A stretch of 64,000 bases of DNA. Source: Mixta intestinalis (GTDB lineage: Bacteria; Pseudomonadota; Gammaproteobacteria; Enterobacterales; Enterobacteriaceae). The DNA is taken from positions 3,038,001 through 3,102,000 of the forward strand of contig NZ_CP028271.1 of the NCBI RefSeq assembly GCF_009914055.1, read 5' to 3'. Of this stretch, positions 17,229-26,348 are shown one piece after another (within the stretch, counting starts at the first letter, position 1; each line of letters starts with the position of its first letter). Made by a program: the position numbers and the translations under genes. The notes under the pieces are model-generated. The model searched no databases. It was not told the origin of the DNA and saw nothing but the letters and a program-made list of their open reading frames with translations.

Positions 17229-18718
17229 TACAGCGTAACGCCGCTTTTGAAAATTGCCAGCTCGCGGAAATCGTTGCGCTCGTTGTTGGTTTTCCTGCCG
17301 TTCGCTACCTCGACAATATAGTCAACGAAGTTATCCAGCAGGCTCTCCATCGCGGTTCCCTGCACCAGCGGCCCGGCGTTGAAATCGATCCAGTGCGGCT
17401 TGCGCTCCGCCAGCTCGCTATTGGTCGCAATTTTTACCGTTGGCACAAAGCCGCCGTAAGGCGTACCGCGTCCGGTGGTAAACAGCACCATATGGCAGCC
17501 TGCACCGGCCAGTGCGCTGGTGGCTACCGCATCATTGCCCGGCGCGCTGAGCAGGTTCAGCCCCGGCTGGCGCAGGCGTTCACCATACTTCAGTACGTCC
17601 ACCACCTGGCTCTGGCCCGCTTTTTGCGTACAGCCCAGCGATTTCTCTTCCAGTGTGGTGATGCCGCCTGCCTTATTGCCCGGCGACGGGTTTTCATAGA
17701 TCGGCTGCTGATGCGCAATAAAGTAACGTTTGAAATCGTTAACCATCGCTACCGTCTTCTCAAAGGTCGCTTCATCCTGACAGCGGCTCATCAGAATACG
17801 CTCGGCACCGAACATTTCCGGCACCTCCGTCAGCACCGTAGTGCCGCCGTTAGCGATCATCCGATCGGAGAAACGTCCCAGCAGCGGATTGGCGGTAATA
17901 CCGGAGAAACCATCAGACCCGCCACACTCCAGGCCAAAGCGCAGCTCGCTCAGTTTGCCAGGCTCTCTACGATCGTGACGCATCGCTTCGTAGAGCCGGT
18001 GCAGATGTTCCAGTCCGGCTTCCACCTCATCTTCCTGTTGCTGGCAGATCATAAAGCTGACGCGTTCGCTGTCGTAATCGCCCAGCGTCTCACGGAAGAC
18101 ATCAACCTGGTTGTTCTCACAGCCGAGACCAATCACCAGTACCGCGCCTGCATTCGGATGGCGCACCATATTTTGCAGCATGGTACGGGTGTTCTCATGA
18201 TCCTGCCCCAGCTGCGAACAGCCGAACGGATGGCTGAACAGATACACGCCGTCAATACCCGCCGCATCATCGCTTTCACGCAAAAAGCGTTGCAGGATCT
18301 GGCGCGCAATGCCGTTAACGCAGCCGACGGTAGGCAAGATCCACAGTTCGTTACGGATGCCGACTTCGCCGTTAGCGCGACGGTAAAGCTGCACTTCACG
18401 ATCGGCAGCCTGCGGCGGCAACGTAACGAAATCGGGCTGGTACTGATACTGATCCAGATCGTTAAGATTGGTGCGCGCGTTCTGGGCGTGAACGTGTTCA
18501 CCGGCGGCAATCGGCTGCGTCGCATGACCGATAGGCAGGCCATATTTGATGACGTGCTCATCCGCCGCGATGGAACGCAGCGCGAACTTATGCCCCCGGG
18601 CAATCGGCTGACGCAGCGTGACCGTTTCTCCTTCCAGCGTCAGCACGCTACCTTCGTCCAGATCGCTGAGTGCGACGGCGACATTATCGCGCGGCGCTAT
18701 TTTAATGGCCTGTTGCAT
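17228..18718 (-). CDS. uxaA: Altronate dehydratase
   Basis: A 496-residue lyase converting D-altronate to 2-keto-3-deoxy-D-gluconate in galacturonate catabolism. It has the N-terminal SAF domain (about 10-85) and the C-terminal UxaA catalytic region. Conserved cysteine motifs include SHPFGCSQLG, VIGLGCENNQ, GLECGGSDGFSG and KSLGCTQKAG. The length matches E. coli UxaA (495). AGGA nine bases upstream supports the start. It is the last gene of uxaCBA, 12 bases after uxaB. Confidence 0.95.
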   Translation of the reverse strand: MQQAIKIAPRDNVAVALSDLDEGSVLTLEGETVTLRQPIARGHKFALRSIAADEHVIKYGLPIGHATQPIAAGEHVHAQNARTNLNDLDQYQYQPDFVTLPPQAADREVQLYRRANGEVGIRNELWILPTVGCVNGIARQILQRFLRESDDAAGIDGVYLFSHPFGCSQLGQDHENTRTMLQNMVRHPNAGAVLVIGLGCENNQVDVFRETLGDYDSERVSFMICQQQEDEVEAGLEHLHRLYEAMRHDRREPGKLSELRFGLECGGSDGFSGITANPLLGRFSDRMIANGGTTVLTEVPEMFGAERILMSRCQDEATFEKTVAMVNDFKRYFIAHQQPIYENPSPGNKAGGITTLEEKSLGCTQKAGQSQVVDVLKYGERLRQPGLNLLSAPGNDAVATSALAGAGCHMVLFTTGRGTPYGGFVPTVKIATNSELAERKPHWIDFNAGPLVQGTAMESLLDNFVDYIVEVANGRKTNNERNDFRELAIFKSGVTL

Positions 18719-18730
18719 AGCCGCAGTTCC

Positions 18731-20176
18731 TCAATGTGGTATTGCCGCCCGCATTCCCTGAGCGGTAATAGTTTGCAGGTGTTCGGTAACCGCCTCGACC
18801 AGGCCCGGTTGCTGACTCAGATCGCTTTCCCAGTGCGCTTCATCGCTCAACACCGCAGCAACCAGCTGTTGCAGGGTAATCGCGCCCTGTGCCTGTTGCG
18901 CCCAGAGCGTAGCGAAGCGATCCAGCCACTGCGCATCATCCTGTAGTGGATAGCGCACGCCATCACGTTCGCCCCGGTAGTAAGCCAGCAGCGCCGCCAG
19001 CGCGAAGGTAATGCGCGTCGGCCAGCGTCCGCTTTGTTGATGGCCCGCCAGCAGTTGCGGCAGCAGTCGCGTGCGGAATTTAGTCATGCTATTCAGCGCA
19101 ATCGCAGAGAGCTGATGACGAATAAACGGATTGCGGAAACGGCCCAGCACCGCATCGGCAAAGCGATGCAGATCTTCCGCGGGCAGATCCAGCGTCGGGA
19201 TAACCTCTTTACGCAGCATGCTATCGATAAAGCTGGCGATTTGCGTATCGGCCATCGCCTCACCCACGGTATCCAGCCCGGAAAGCCAGGCTACCGGCAC
19301 CATAGCGGTGTGCGCGCCGTTAAGAATGGCTACTTTCTGTTCTTTCCACGGCTTGATATCGTCTACCAGGCGAATATTCAGCGGCAGCGCGTTAAGCCGT
19401 AGCTCATCGGCCACCTGTTGCGGCCCCTGAATCACGAACTGATAGAACACTTCACCCGCTACCAGCAGCGGATCGCGATAGCCCAGCGAGGCAAAAATCT
19501 CTTCCGCATCTTCGTGCGGATAGCCAGGGACGATGCGATCTACCAGCGTATTGCAGAAGATATTGTGCTGCATAATCCAGTCGCTAAAGGCTGTCGGCAG
19601 CTGCCACAGCTCTGCATAACGCAGCACGATCTCGCGCAACGTATCGCCATTGTTGTCGATCAGTTCGCAGGGCAGCAGAATCCAGCCTTTATCCGCCGCG
19701 CCGGAGAAGTGCTGCCAGCGCGCCCACAGCAGCTGCGTCAGCTTGCCGGGGAAGGATCGCGCCGGGCGATCCTCCAGCCGATCGTCACCGTTAAATGCAA
19801 TCCCCGCCTCGGTGGTGTTGGAGAACATAAAGCGAATCTGCGGATCGCGCGCCAGCGCCATATACTCATCAAACTGGCGCCAGGGTTGAATTTCGCGGTT
19901 CACCGTGCGAATCAGCCGCGGTTCGCTGATCGTCTCACCCTGCGCGTTCAGCCCACGGATCAGCGCGGTATACAGCCCGTCCTGTTGGTTCAGCGTGTAA
20001 TCCGCCTGACGATCGATCGGCCTGACTACCGTAACGCCAGCGTCCAGATCGCTATGGCTGTTAAGCAGATCCAGCTGCCAGTCTATAAAGGCGCGCAGAA
20101 AATTTCCTTCGCCAAACTGGACGATACGCGTGGGATAGCGCGGGCCGGGAAAAGCGGTGCGGTTAAGGGTTTGCAT
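18731..20176 (-). CDS. uxaB: Tagaturonate reductase
   Basis: A 481-residue NAD-dependent reductase of the mannitol dehydrogenase superfamily, converting D-tagaturonate to D-altronate. The N-terminal Rossmann region starts RIVQFGEGNFLRAFIDWQ. KVAILNGAHTAMVPVAWL holds the conserved catalytic Lys and the NxxH signature. The length fits E. coli UxaB (483). Here it sits between uxaC and uxaA, 14 bases after uxaC, whereas E. coli carries uxaB elsewhere. Confidence 0.95.
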   Translation of the reverse strand: MQTLNRTAFPGPRYPTRIVQFGEGNFLRAFIDWQLDLLNSHSDLDAGVTVVRPIDRQADYTLNQQDGLYTALIRGLNAQGETISEPRLIRTVNREIQPWRQFDEYMALARDPQIRFMFSNTTEAGIAFNGDDRLEDRPARSFPGKLTQLLWARWQHFSGAADKGWILLPCELIDNNGDTLREIVLRYAELWQLPTAFSDWIMQHNIFCNTLVDRIVPGYPHEDAEEIFASLGYRDPLLVAGEVFYQFVIQGPQQVADELRLNALPLNIRLVDDIKPWKEQKVAILNGAHTAMVPVAWLSGLDTVGEAMADTQIASFIDSMLRKEVIPTLDLPAEDLHRFADAVLGRFRNPFIRHQLSAIALNSMTKFRTRLLPQLLAGHQQSGRWPTRITFALAALLAYYRGERDGVRYPLQDDAQWLDRFATLWAQQAQGAITLQQLVAAVLSDEAHWESDLSQQPGLVEAVTEHLQTITAQGMRAAIPH

Positions 20177-20190
20177 AGGTTTTCCCCGAC

Positions 20191-21600
20191 TTAAAGCGCG
20201 ATACCAAAATAGTCGCGTGCGTTATTGAAACAGATGTTTTTCACCATATTACCCAGCAGATCGATATCCGCAGGTGCCTCACCGTTCTCTACCCAGCGCC
20301 CGATCATCTGGCACAGCAGACGACGGAAATATTCGTGGCGCGTATAGGAGAGGAAACTGCGGCTGTCGGTGAGCATGCCAACGAAGCGGCTCAACAGGCC
20401 CATCTGTGCCAGCTGCATCATCTGACGCTGCATGCCGTCCAGCTGATCGTTAAACCACCAGGCGGAGCCAAACTGCATTTTGCCTGGCTCGCCTTCCCCC
20501 TGGAAATTGCCCGTCATGGTTGCCAGCACTTCGTTATCGCGCGGATTCAGGCAGTAAAGGATGGTTTTCGGCAGCGCATTATTACGGTTCTGCGCGTCCA
20601 GCAGGCGCGCCAGCGGTTCCGCCATTGGGCGATCGTTAATCGAGTCAAAGCCCACGTCCGGGCCCAGCAGCTGAAGCTGACGACGGTTGTTATTACGCAG
20701 CGCGCCGATATGGTACTGCTGTACCCAGCCGCGACGCGCATATTCAGCGCCCAGCCAGACCAGCACTGCCGTTTTGAACTGTGCGATTTCCTGTTCGGAA
20801 GGCGCATTGCCCTGTAGACGGCGTGTCAGAATGTTGTCCAGCGTGGCGTCATCCGCTTCGGCGAACAGCACCACATCCAGCGCATGATCGGAAACCTTAC
20901 AGCCATGCGCGGCGAAATGATCGAGCCGCTTGCCGAGCGCACGGCGTAAATCGTCGAAGCAACGAATATCCACGTCAGCTACCGCGCCAAGCTTATGCAG
21001 GTAGTCGCCGAAACCGTCCGCCTCAATATTGAAGGCTTTATCAGGTCGCCAGCTCGGCAGCACTTTGACAGCAAAGCTGCTGTCCTGCGCCAGACGCTGA
21101 TGATGTTGCAGATCGTCAACCGGATCGTCGGTGGTACCCACCATGCGTACGTTCATCTGCTGCATAATGCCGCGCGCGGTAAAGTCATCCTGCGCCAGCA
21201 GCGCATTGCACTCATCCCAGATGCGATCGGCAGTTTTTTCTGACAGCAACACGTTAGTAATACCGAAAGGACGACGCAGTTCAAGGTGTGTCCAGTGATA
21301 GAGCGGGTTGCCGATGGTATGCGGTACGGTGCGCGCCCAGGCATTGAATTTCTCACGATCGCTGGCATCGCCGGTGCAAAGCGCTTCCGGTACGCCATTT
21401 GCACGCATGGCACGCCACTTATAGTGATCGCCCTTCAGCCAGATGTCATACAGATTTTTAAAACGATAGTTATCGGCAATCTGCTGCGGCGGCAGGTGGC
21501 AATGGTAGTCAAAGATTGGCTGGTCGGCCGCATAATCGTGGTACAGACGCCGGGAAAATTCAGTATCGAGTAAAAAATCTTCGGTCATAAAACGGGACAT
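20191..21600 (-). CDS. uxaC: Uronate (glucuronate/galacturonate) isomerase
   Basis: A 469-residue isomerase of the amidohydrolase superfamily that converts D-galacturonate to tagaturonate and D-glucuronate to fructuronate. It has the metal-binding FDYHCHLPPQ near residues 30-39, the family motif QYHIGALRNNN, and a C-terminus very like E. coli UxaC (470). A GGAG/AGGA ribosome site precedes the ATG. It is first in the uxaCBA operon, divergent from exuT. An ExuR-box-like site lies 51 bases before its start codon. Confidence 0.96.
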   Translation of the reverse strand: MSRFMTEDFLLDTEFSRRLYHDYAADQPIFDYHCHLPPQQIADNYRFKNLYDIWLKGDHYKWRAMRANGVPEALCTGDASDREKFNAWARTVPHTIGNPLYHWTHLELRRPFGITNVLLSEKTADRIWDECNALLAQDDFTARGIMQQMNVRMVGTTDDPVDDLQHHQRLAQDSSFAVKVLPSWRPDKAFNIEADGFGDYLHKLGAVADVDIRCFDDLRRALGKRLDHFAAHGCKVSDHALDVVLFAEADDATLDNILTRRLQGNAPSEQEIAQFKTAVLVWLGAEYARRGWVQQYHIGALRNNNRRQLQLLGPDVGFDSINDRPMAEPLARLLDAQNRNNALPKTILYCLNPRDNEVLATMTGNFQGEGEPGKMQFGSAWWFNDQLDGMQRQMMQLAQMGLLSRFVGMLTDSRSFLSYTRHEYFRRLLCQMIGRWVENGEAPADIDLLGNMVKNICFNNARDYFGIAL

Positions 21601-21650
21601 TCCTGACTCCTCTTACATGAACGGCGCAGTTGCGTTCACCTGATGGCAAA

Positions 21651-21667
21651 AAGTTATCATACCAATT
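21651..21667. promoter_or_regulatory. ExuR-box-like operator before uxaC
   Basis: On the minus strand AATTGGTATGATAACTT, an imperfect palindrome close to the enteric ExuR consensus around TGGTATACCA. The related AAGTGGTATAACAACTT occurs before exuR, sharing TGGTATRAYAACTT. ExuR repression of the hexuronate genes is known; this site is inferred. Confidence 0.6.
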
Positions 21668-21689
21668 CACGCAGCCGCAGCGATAATTT

Positions 21690-21705
21690 TGAGATTCAGA
21701 TCACA
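21690..21705. promoter_or_regulatory. CRP-like site in the uxaC-exuT divergent region
   Basis: TGAGA-TTCAGA-TCACA matches the CRP core TGTGA-N6-TCACA at nine of ten positions. It lies between the divergent uxaC and exuT genes, whose E. coli counterparts are catabolite-controlled. Confidence 0.55.
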
Positions 21706-22019
21706 TATCAGACAACTTAATCCGCCGGATTTTTCAATAAACAGCTGTTAAAACCACTAATTGACTGACATTTCGTGATTTTTAGTATCCCACATTACAA
21801 AGGTGGTTTTTGTGATGGCATTCAACTTTTAAATCTGTATGACAAGTTATCTTCTGGCGGTCCAATTTTGTTGGGAAATTTTATTTACAGGCAAGGAATC
21901 CAAACGGGGCTCAGGCCCTCGATTACGTCCTAAATGCTCTCTGTCAGGCTTAAGCGCTGACAGACCCGCATAACAACAACAGCGGCACGGGCCGCAAACC
22001 AAACTGGAAGAGGTATGAC
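21706..22019. other. Rest of the uxaC-exuT intergenic region
   Basis: About 310 bases, AT-rich at first, holding the exuT promoter and leader. CAAGTTAT near 21842 and CCAATTTT near 21860 look like separated ExuR half-sites. No ORF or structured RNA was recognised. Confidence 0.4.
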
Positions 22020-23327
22020 ATGCGTAAAATAAAAGGCCTGCGCTGGTATATGATTGGTCTGGTGACCATCGGTACCGTGCTGGGTTATCTGACGCGCAAC
22101 GCCATTGCCGTTGCCGCACCTACGCTCGAAGAACAACTTCACATCACCACGCAACAGTATTCCTACATCGTTGCCGCTTACTCAGCCTGCTATACCATTA
22201 TGCAGCCGGTAGCGGGCTACATCCTCGACGTACTTGGAACCAAAGTGGGCTATGCGCTGTTCGCGATTTTATGGGCGGTGTTCTGTGCCGCCACCGCGCT
22301 GGCAGGTAGCTGGGGTGGTCTGGCTATCGCGCGCGGCGCGGTAGGTGCGGCAGAGGCGGCGATGATCCCTGCCGGTTTGAAGGCGAGCAGCGAATGGTTC
22401 CCGGCCAAAGAGCGTTCTATTGCCGTCGGCTATTTCAACGTTGGCTCATCGATTGGTGCGATGGTAGCACCGCCGCTGGTAGTCTGGGCTATCGTCGCCC
22501 ACAGCTGGCAGATGGCGTTTATCATTACCGGTATTCTCAGCATGATTTGGGCGCTTTGCTGGCTGATTTTCTATAAGCATCCCAAACAGCAGAAGAAATT
22601 AAGCCAGGAAGAGCGCGACTACATTCTTTCCGGCCAGGAAGCGCAGCATCAGGTCAGCAACGGTAAAAAAATGAGTGCCTGGCAGATTCTGCGTAATCGC
22701 CAGTTCTGGGGCATCGCTCTGCCGCGCTTCCTTGCCGAACCGGCATGGGGCACCTTTAACGCCTGGATCCCGCTGTTCATGTTTAAAGTTTACGGCTTTA
22801 ACCTGAAAGAGATCGCCATGTTTGCCTGGATGCCGATGCTGTTCGCCGATCTTGGCTGCATCGTCGGCGGCTATCTGCCCCCGCTGTTCCAGCGCATATT
22901 CGGCGTTAACCTGATCGTTTCGCGTAAGCTGGTCGTTACCATGGGCGCGGTTCTGATGATCGGCCCCGGCACCATCGGACTGTTCACCAGCCCCTACGTC
23001 GCTATCGGTCTGCTGTGCATCGGCGGCTTTGCTCACCAGGCACTTTCCGGCGCGCTGATTACGCTCTCTTCAGACGTCTTCGGACGTAACGAAGTTGCGA
23101 CGGCTAACGGTCTGACCGGTATGGCCGCCTGGACCGCCAGTACCATGTTTGCCCTGGTGGTTGGCGCACTGGCCGATACGCTGGGCTTCAGCCCGCTGTT
23201 CGCCGCGCTGGCAGTGTTCGATCTGCTTGGTGCCGTGGTTATCTGGACGGTGCTGAAAAACAAACCGGTTTCCGAACTGGAGCAGGAACAGAATCTCGCG
23301 ACTGCCGGTACGCCGGTACGTAGCTAA
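22020..23327 (+). CDS. exuT: Hexuronate transporter
   Basis: A 435-residue major facilitator permease of the anion:cation symporter family that imports galacturonate and glucuronate. About twelve membrane helices are visible. The N-terminus has GTVLGYLTRNAIAVAAPTL, characteristic of ExuT-type carriers, and the first half has GAAEAAMIPAGLKASSEWFP. A GGAAGAGGT ribosome site lies upstream. It is divergent from uxaCBA and followed by exuR. Confidence 0.95.
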   Translation: MRKIKGLRWYMIGLVTIGTVLGYLTRNAIAVAAPTLEEQLHITTQQYSYIVAAYSACYTIMQPVAGYILDVLGTKVGYALFAILWAVFCAATALAGSWGGLAIARGAVGAAEAAMIPAGLKASSEWFPAKERSIAVGYFNVGSSIGAMVAPPLVVWAIVAHSWQMAFIITGILSMIWALCWLIFYKHPKQQKKLSQEERDYILSGQEAQHQVSNGKKMSAWQILRNRQFWGIALPRFLAEPAWGTFNAWIPLFMFKVYGFNLKEIAMFAWMPMLFADLGCIVGGYLPPLFQRIFGVNLIVSRKLVVTMGAVLMIGPGTIGLFTSPYVAIGLLCIGGFAHQALSGALITLSSDVFGRNEVATANGLTGMAAWTASTMFALVVGALADTLGFSPLFAALAVFDLLGAVVIWTVLKNKPVSELEQEQNLATAGTPVRS

Positions 23328-23335
23328 GCCGTCGG

Positions 23336-23364
23336 GGCGGATACGCGCTCGGTGCGTATCCGCC
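23336..23364 (+). terminator. Hairpin after exuT
   Basis: A perfect 11-base-pair stem GGCGGATACGC / GCGTATCCGCC with a seven-base loop, eight bases after the exuT stop. The tail is TCCTTCC rather than a T-run, so it may stabilise the 3' end rather than terminate. Confidence 0.6.
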
Positions 23365-23540
23365 TCCTTCCATCAGGCACTTTTCTTCCTCTCTTTACCT
23401 CATTTTTGCTGTTTCTATATCCTTTTCTGCACGCTTCCAGACGTACAGGCCTCCACGGTTATTCCACTGTTGCCTGAAGTGCGCGTTTCCTCGCATTTCC
23501 TGCCCTCTGCCGCCCATCGTTCTTGGCCCGCAGGTCGGTT

Positions 23541-23557
23541 AAGTGGTATAACAACTT
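23541..23557. promoter_or_regulatory. ExuR-box-like operator before exuR
   Basis: AAGTGGTATAACAACTT, an imperfect palindrome that resembles the site before uxaC. It ends 29 bases before the exuR ATG, suggesting autoregulation. Inferred from similarity only. Confidence 0.55.
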
Positions 23558-23586
23558 ACAGAATATTCCCTGCTATGGATGTGCTT

Positions 23587-24357
23587 ATGGAAATCAGCGA
23601 ACCACGACGCCTTTATCAACAACTGGCGTCAGAGCTAAAAATGCGTATTGAGGCCGGACAGTATCAGGTAGGCGACAAGCTGCCTGCTGAACGCCTTATC
23701 GCCGAGGAGATGCAGGTCAGCCGCACCGTAGTGCGTGAAGCCATTATTATGCTGGAAGTGGAAGGTTACGTTGAGGTGCGCAAAGGCTCCGGCATCCATG
23801 TCATCTCCAGCCAACAGAGTCACCGCGTGGTGGCCGACAGCCAGCTGGAATTTGCCAATTTTGGCCCGTTTGAACTTCTACAGGCACGCCAGCTTATTGA
23901 AAGCAACGTCGCGGAGTTCGCCGCCACGCGCGTTACGCGTCAGGATATTATGCAGCTGATGGATATTCAGGAGCGCGCGCGCAGCGAGGATCGCTTTCGC
24001 GACTCAGAATGGGATATGCATTTTCATGTGCAGATCGCCATGGCAACGCAAAATAGCGCGCTGGCCGCCATTGTGGAAAAAATGTGGCTGCACCGCACCC
24101 ATAACCCTTACTGGCTGAAGCTGCATGAGCATATCGATCAGCGCGCTATCGGCAGCTGGTGCAGCGATCACGATGCGATTTTAAAGGCGTTGATACGTAA
24201 AGATCCCGCTGCCGCCAAGCTGGCGATGTGGCAACATCTGGAAAATACGCGCCAGATGTTGTTTAACGCCACTACGGACGATTTTGAGTTCAATGTCGAT
24301 CGTTATATGTTCGCTGAAAATCCGGTTATTTTGCCTGATACCTCTTCTTCGCGTTAA
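23587..24357 (+). CDS. exuR: Hexuronate regulon repressor ExuR
   Basis: A 256-residue GntR/FadR-subfamily repressor whose effectors are hexuronates. The N-terminal winged helix (about 5-70) includes GDKLPAERLIAEEMQVSRT and VREAIIMLEVEGYVEVRKG. The C-terminal FCD domain has metal-ligand-like histidines (WDMHFHVQIA; SDHDAILKALI). It is very similar to E. coli ExuR (258 residues), which sets the start at ATG 23587. The frame is open upstream to 23470, but that extension has no family match and covers the operator. Confidence 0.94.
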   Translation: MEISEPRRLYQQLASELKMRIEAGQYQVGDKLPAERLIAEEMQVSRTVVREAIIMLEVEGYVEVRKGSGIHVISSQQSHRVVADSQLEFANFGPFELLQARQLIESNVAEFAATRVTRQDIMQLMDIQERARSEDRFRDSEWDMHFHVQIAMATQNSALAAIVEKMWLHRTHNPYWLKLHEHIDQRAIGSWCSDHDAILKALIRKDPAAAKLAMWQHLENTRQMLFNATTDDFEFNVDRYMFAENPVILPDTSSSR

Positions 24358-24362
24358 AAACC

Positions 24363-24385
24363 GACGCTTTGGTTACCAAAGCGTC
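24363..24385. terminator. Inverted repeat after exuR
   Basis: A perfect ten-base-pair stem GACGCTTTGG-TTA-CCAAAGCGTC just past the exuR stop. The T-run lies on the minus-strand side (GGTTTTTAAC), so as an intrinsic terminator it would act on antisense transcripts; for exuR it may serve as a 3' stabiliser. Confidence 0.5.
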
Positions 24386-24694
24386 TAAAGTCAGAAAACT
24401 TACTTTAGTGTCAGCCTGTGTAAAGCTCCTTTCCGCTAATGAGTACCAACGGTAAAACTCTTATGCGGCGGCAACTTTCCCTGTCTCGCTTCCGTATATT
24501 TTGTTACAGTTATCCTCCTTTTCTTACCTTTTCATTTGGGAAAAGGAGAATGCTTCGGTTTTTTATGCAATATCGGCAGAAGGCGATTACCCGGCCTGTA
24601 GTCGCGGCGACTACACTAAACAAAAATAACCTGCCCGCTCTGTTGGCCCTCCGATCGATGAGCCTGTATTAACAATGAAGTTCAGGAACAATGA
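24386..24694. other. exuR-yqjA gap with a nine-base inverted repeat
   Basis: About 310 bases that should carry the yqjA-mzrA promoter. CTCCTTTTC (24515-24523) and GAAAAGGAG (24540-24548) form a perfect inverted repeat with a 16-base loop. A 77-codon frame spans the gap, but its composition and lack of a ribosome site argue against coding. Confidence 0.45.
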
Positions 24695-25372
24695 ATGGAT
24701 ATTTTAAAAGCATTGTTGCAAGCATTGTGGCAACAAGATTTTGAGACCCTGGCCGATCCGACGCTGGTCTGGGCAATATATGGCTTGCTGTTTATGATTC
24801 TGTTTCTGGAAAACGGCCTGCTACCCGCCGCTTTCCTGCCCGGCGATAGCCTGCTGATTTTAGTTGGCGTACTGATCGCCAAAGGCACGATGAATTTCAC
24901 GCTGACGCTGTTTATCCTTACCACCGCCGCCAGCCTCGGCTGTTGGGTAAGTTATATACAAGGTAAATGGCTGGGCAATACGCCCACGGTACAGAAATGG
25001 CTATCGCATCTGCCCGCGCAGTATCATCAGCGCGCCCACCAGCTGTTCCACCGTCACGGCCTGTCGGCGCTGTTAGTCGGGCGCTTTATTGCTTTCGTGC
25101 GCACCCTGCTGCCAACTATCGCCGGGCTTTCCGGGCTGAGCAACGCCCGCTTTCAGTTTTTTAACTGGATGAGTGGCTTTTTATGGGTGCTGATCCTGAC
25201 CGTGCTGGGCTTCGCGCTGGGGAAAACGCCGATTTTCCGCCGCTACGAAGATGAGCTGATGTTTTGCCTGATGCTGCTGCCGCTGGTGCTGCTGGTGTTC
25301 GGCCTGGTCGGTTCGCTGGTGGTGCTGTGGCGTAAACGCCACGCCAGTACCAATGAAAAAGGTCAGCCATAA
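24695..25372 (+). CDS. yqjA: DedA family membrane protein YqjA
   Basis: A 225-residue inner-membrane protein of the DedA/SNARE-associated (VTT) family. Family hallmarks: FLENGLLPAAFLPGDSLLIL near the N-terminus and LVGRFIAFVRTLLPTIAGLSG in the middle, with about five hydrophobic segments. E. coli YqjA (220) is an osmosensing, cation-dependent transporter needed for alkaline and drug tolerance; DedA proteins are linked to undecaprenyl-phosphate or lipid flipping. Its stop overlaps the start of mzrA (ATAATGCG), so the two are coupled. Confidence 0.94.
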   Translation: MDILKALLQALWQQDFETLADPTLVWAIYGLLFMILFLENGLLPAAFLPGDSLLILVGVLIAKGTMNFTLTLFILTTAASLGCWVSYIQGKWLGNTPTVQKWLSHLPAQYHQRAHQLFHRHGLSALLVGRFIAFVRTLLPTIAGLSGLSNARFQFFNWMSGFLWVLILTVLGFALGKTPIFRRYEDELMFCLMLLPLVLLVFGLVGSLVVLWRKRHASTNEKGQP

Positions 25373-25752
25373 TGCGCTGGTTACAGCCGCTTTTACGCCA
25401 GCCGCTGCGCTGGCTGCTGGCTGGCCTGCTGGCGATCGTCGTCTTTGCCCTGCTACCCGCCCTGTTCCGTCATGAAAACGCGCTGCAAATCCGCGTCACG
25501 CATCAGGGCGTAACGCTGCCGGATGGTTTTTACGTCTGGCAGCAGCTCAACGCATTGGGCATACAGGTTAAAAGCATCACGCCCGCGCAGGACTCACTGG
25601 TGCTGCGCTTTGAATCTGAAGAGCAGAGCCAGGCTGCACAGCAGGCGCTGCATAAAATCCTGCCTTACGGCGTCGAAATTGCACAACTGGAAAGTAATGG
25701 CAACAGCGGCTGGCTGAATAAGATTTCGCTGCGCCAGCAGTCCGTTGGCTAA
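25372..25752 (+). CDS. mzrA: Modulator of EnvZ/OmpR, MzrA
   Basis: A 126-residue inner-membrane protein with one N-terminal anchor (WLLAGLLAIVVFALLPALF, about 14-32) and a periplasmic domain. E. coli MzrA (YqjB, 127 residues) binds the EnvZ sensor and raises OmpR phosphorylation, linking Cpx stress to EnvZ/OmpR. The frame begins within the yqjA stop, the conserved two-gene operon. Identity rests on position, length and topology plus overall resemblance. Confidence 0.9.
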   Translation: MRWLQPLLRQPLRWLLAGLLAIVVFALLPALFRHENALQIRVTHQGVTLPDGFYVWQQLNALGIQVKSITPAQDSLVLRFESEEQSQAAQQALHKILPYGVEIAQLESNGNSGWLNKISLRQQSVG

Positions 25753-25934
25753 TTTACCCGTTCGACGCGATACGTCCTGCCTGTCTCCTCTTCAGTAACG
25801 CTTTTTGAGCTTTCGCCAAAGAGTGTCTATTCTTACAAAAGGTTATGAGGCGGCACGGCAGCCAGCCTCATTACCGTCGCATCTTTACCGTTCACAGGGA
25901 ACGGCTGAGCTTAACAATGGAAGGCCGCTAATAA

Positions 25935-26306
25935 ATGAAATTTCGTACCTCACTTTTTCTGGCGCTTGTTTCTCTCTCTGGTTTCACACAGGCGGCAGGT
26001 ACGCTCTGTATGCAGAAAGAAAAGGATATCGAGCGGGAGATCTCCCATGCCCAACAGCATGATAATCAACGCCGGGTGAATGGTCTGGAGCGCGCCCTGA
26101 CCGAAGTGCGCGCAAGCTGCACCGATGAGAAACTGAAGGCGGCGCATCAGGAGAATATCGAGGCCAAACAGCGTGAGGTGGCCGAGCGAGAAAAGGATTT
26201 AAAAGATGCCCAGGACGATGGTGATGAGGAGAAAATTGCCAAACGTCAACGCAAACTACAGGAAGAGCGCGAAGAGCTGAAAGCGCTACAGTCAGCGACT
26301 TACTAA
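25935..26306 (+). CDS. yqjC: DUF1090 periplasmic protein YqjC
   Basis: A 123-residue exported protein: signal peptide ending TQA|AGT near residue 21, then a highly charged, coiled-coil-like body with two cysteines (TLCMQKEKDIEREI and RASCTDEKL) that probably form a disulfide. It matches DUF1090 (E. coli YqjC, 122 residues), whose function is not established. It starts the yqjCDEK cluster; GGAAGG precedes the ATG. Confidence 0.92.
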   Translation: MKFRTSLFLALVSLSGFTQAAGTLCMQKEKDIEREISHAQQHDNQRRVNGLERALTEVRASCTDEKLKAAHQENIEAKQREVAEREKDLKDAQDDGDEEKIAKRQRKLQEEREELKALQSATY

Positions 26307-26348
26307 TCCATTTACAGCGTACATTGCCTGAGAATAAAGGAGTGTTTC

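Noticed and set aside
17180..18946. 588-codon plus-strand frame antisense to uxaA
   Set aside because: It covers uxaA, which has a full family match; the antisense translation has no domain and is a codon-bias shadow.
24439..24672. 77-codon frame between exuR and yqjA
   Set aside because: No ribosome site, biased composition, and it covers the expected yqjA promoter.
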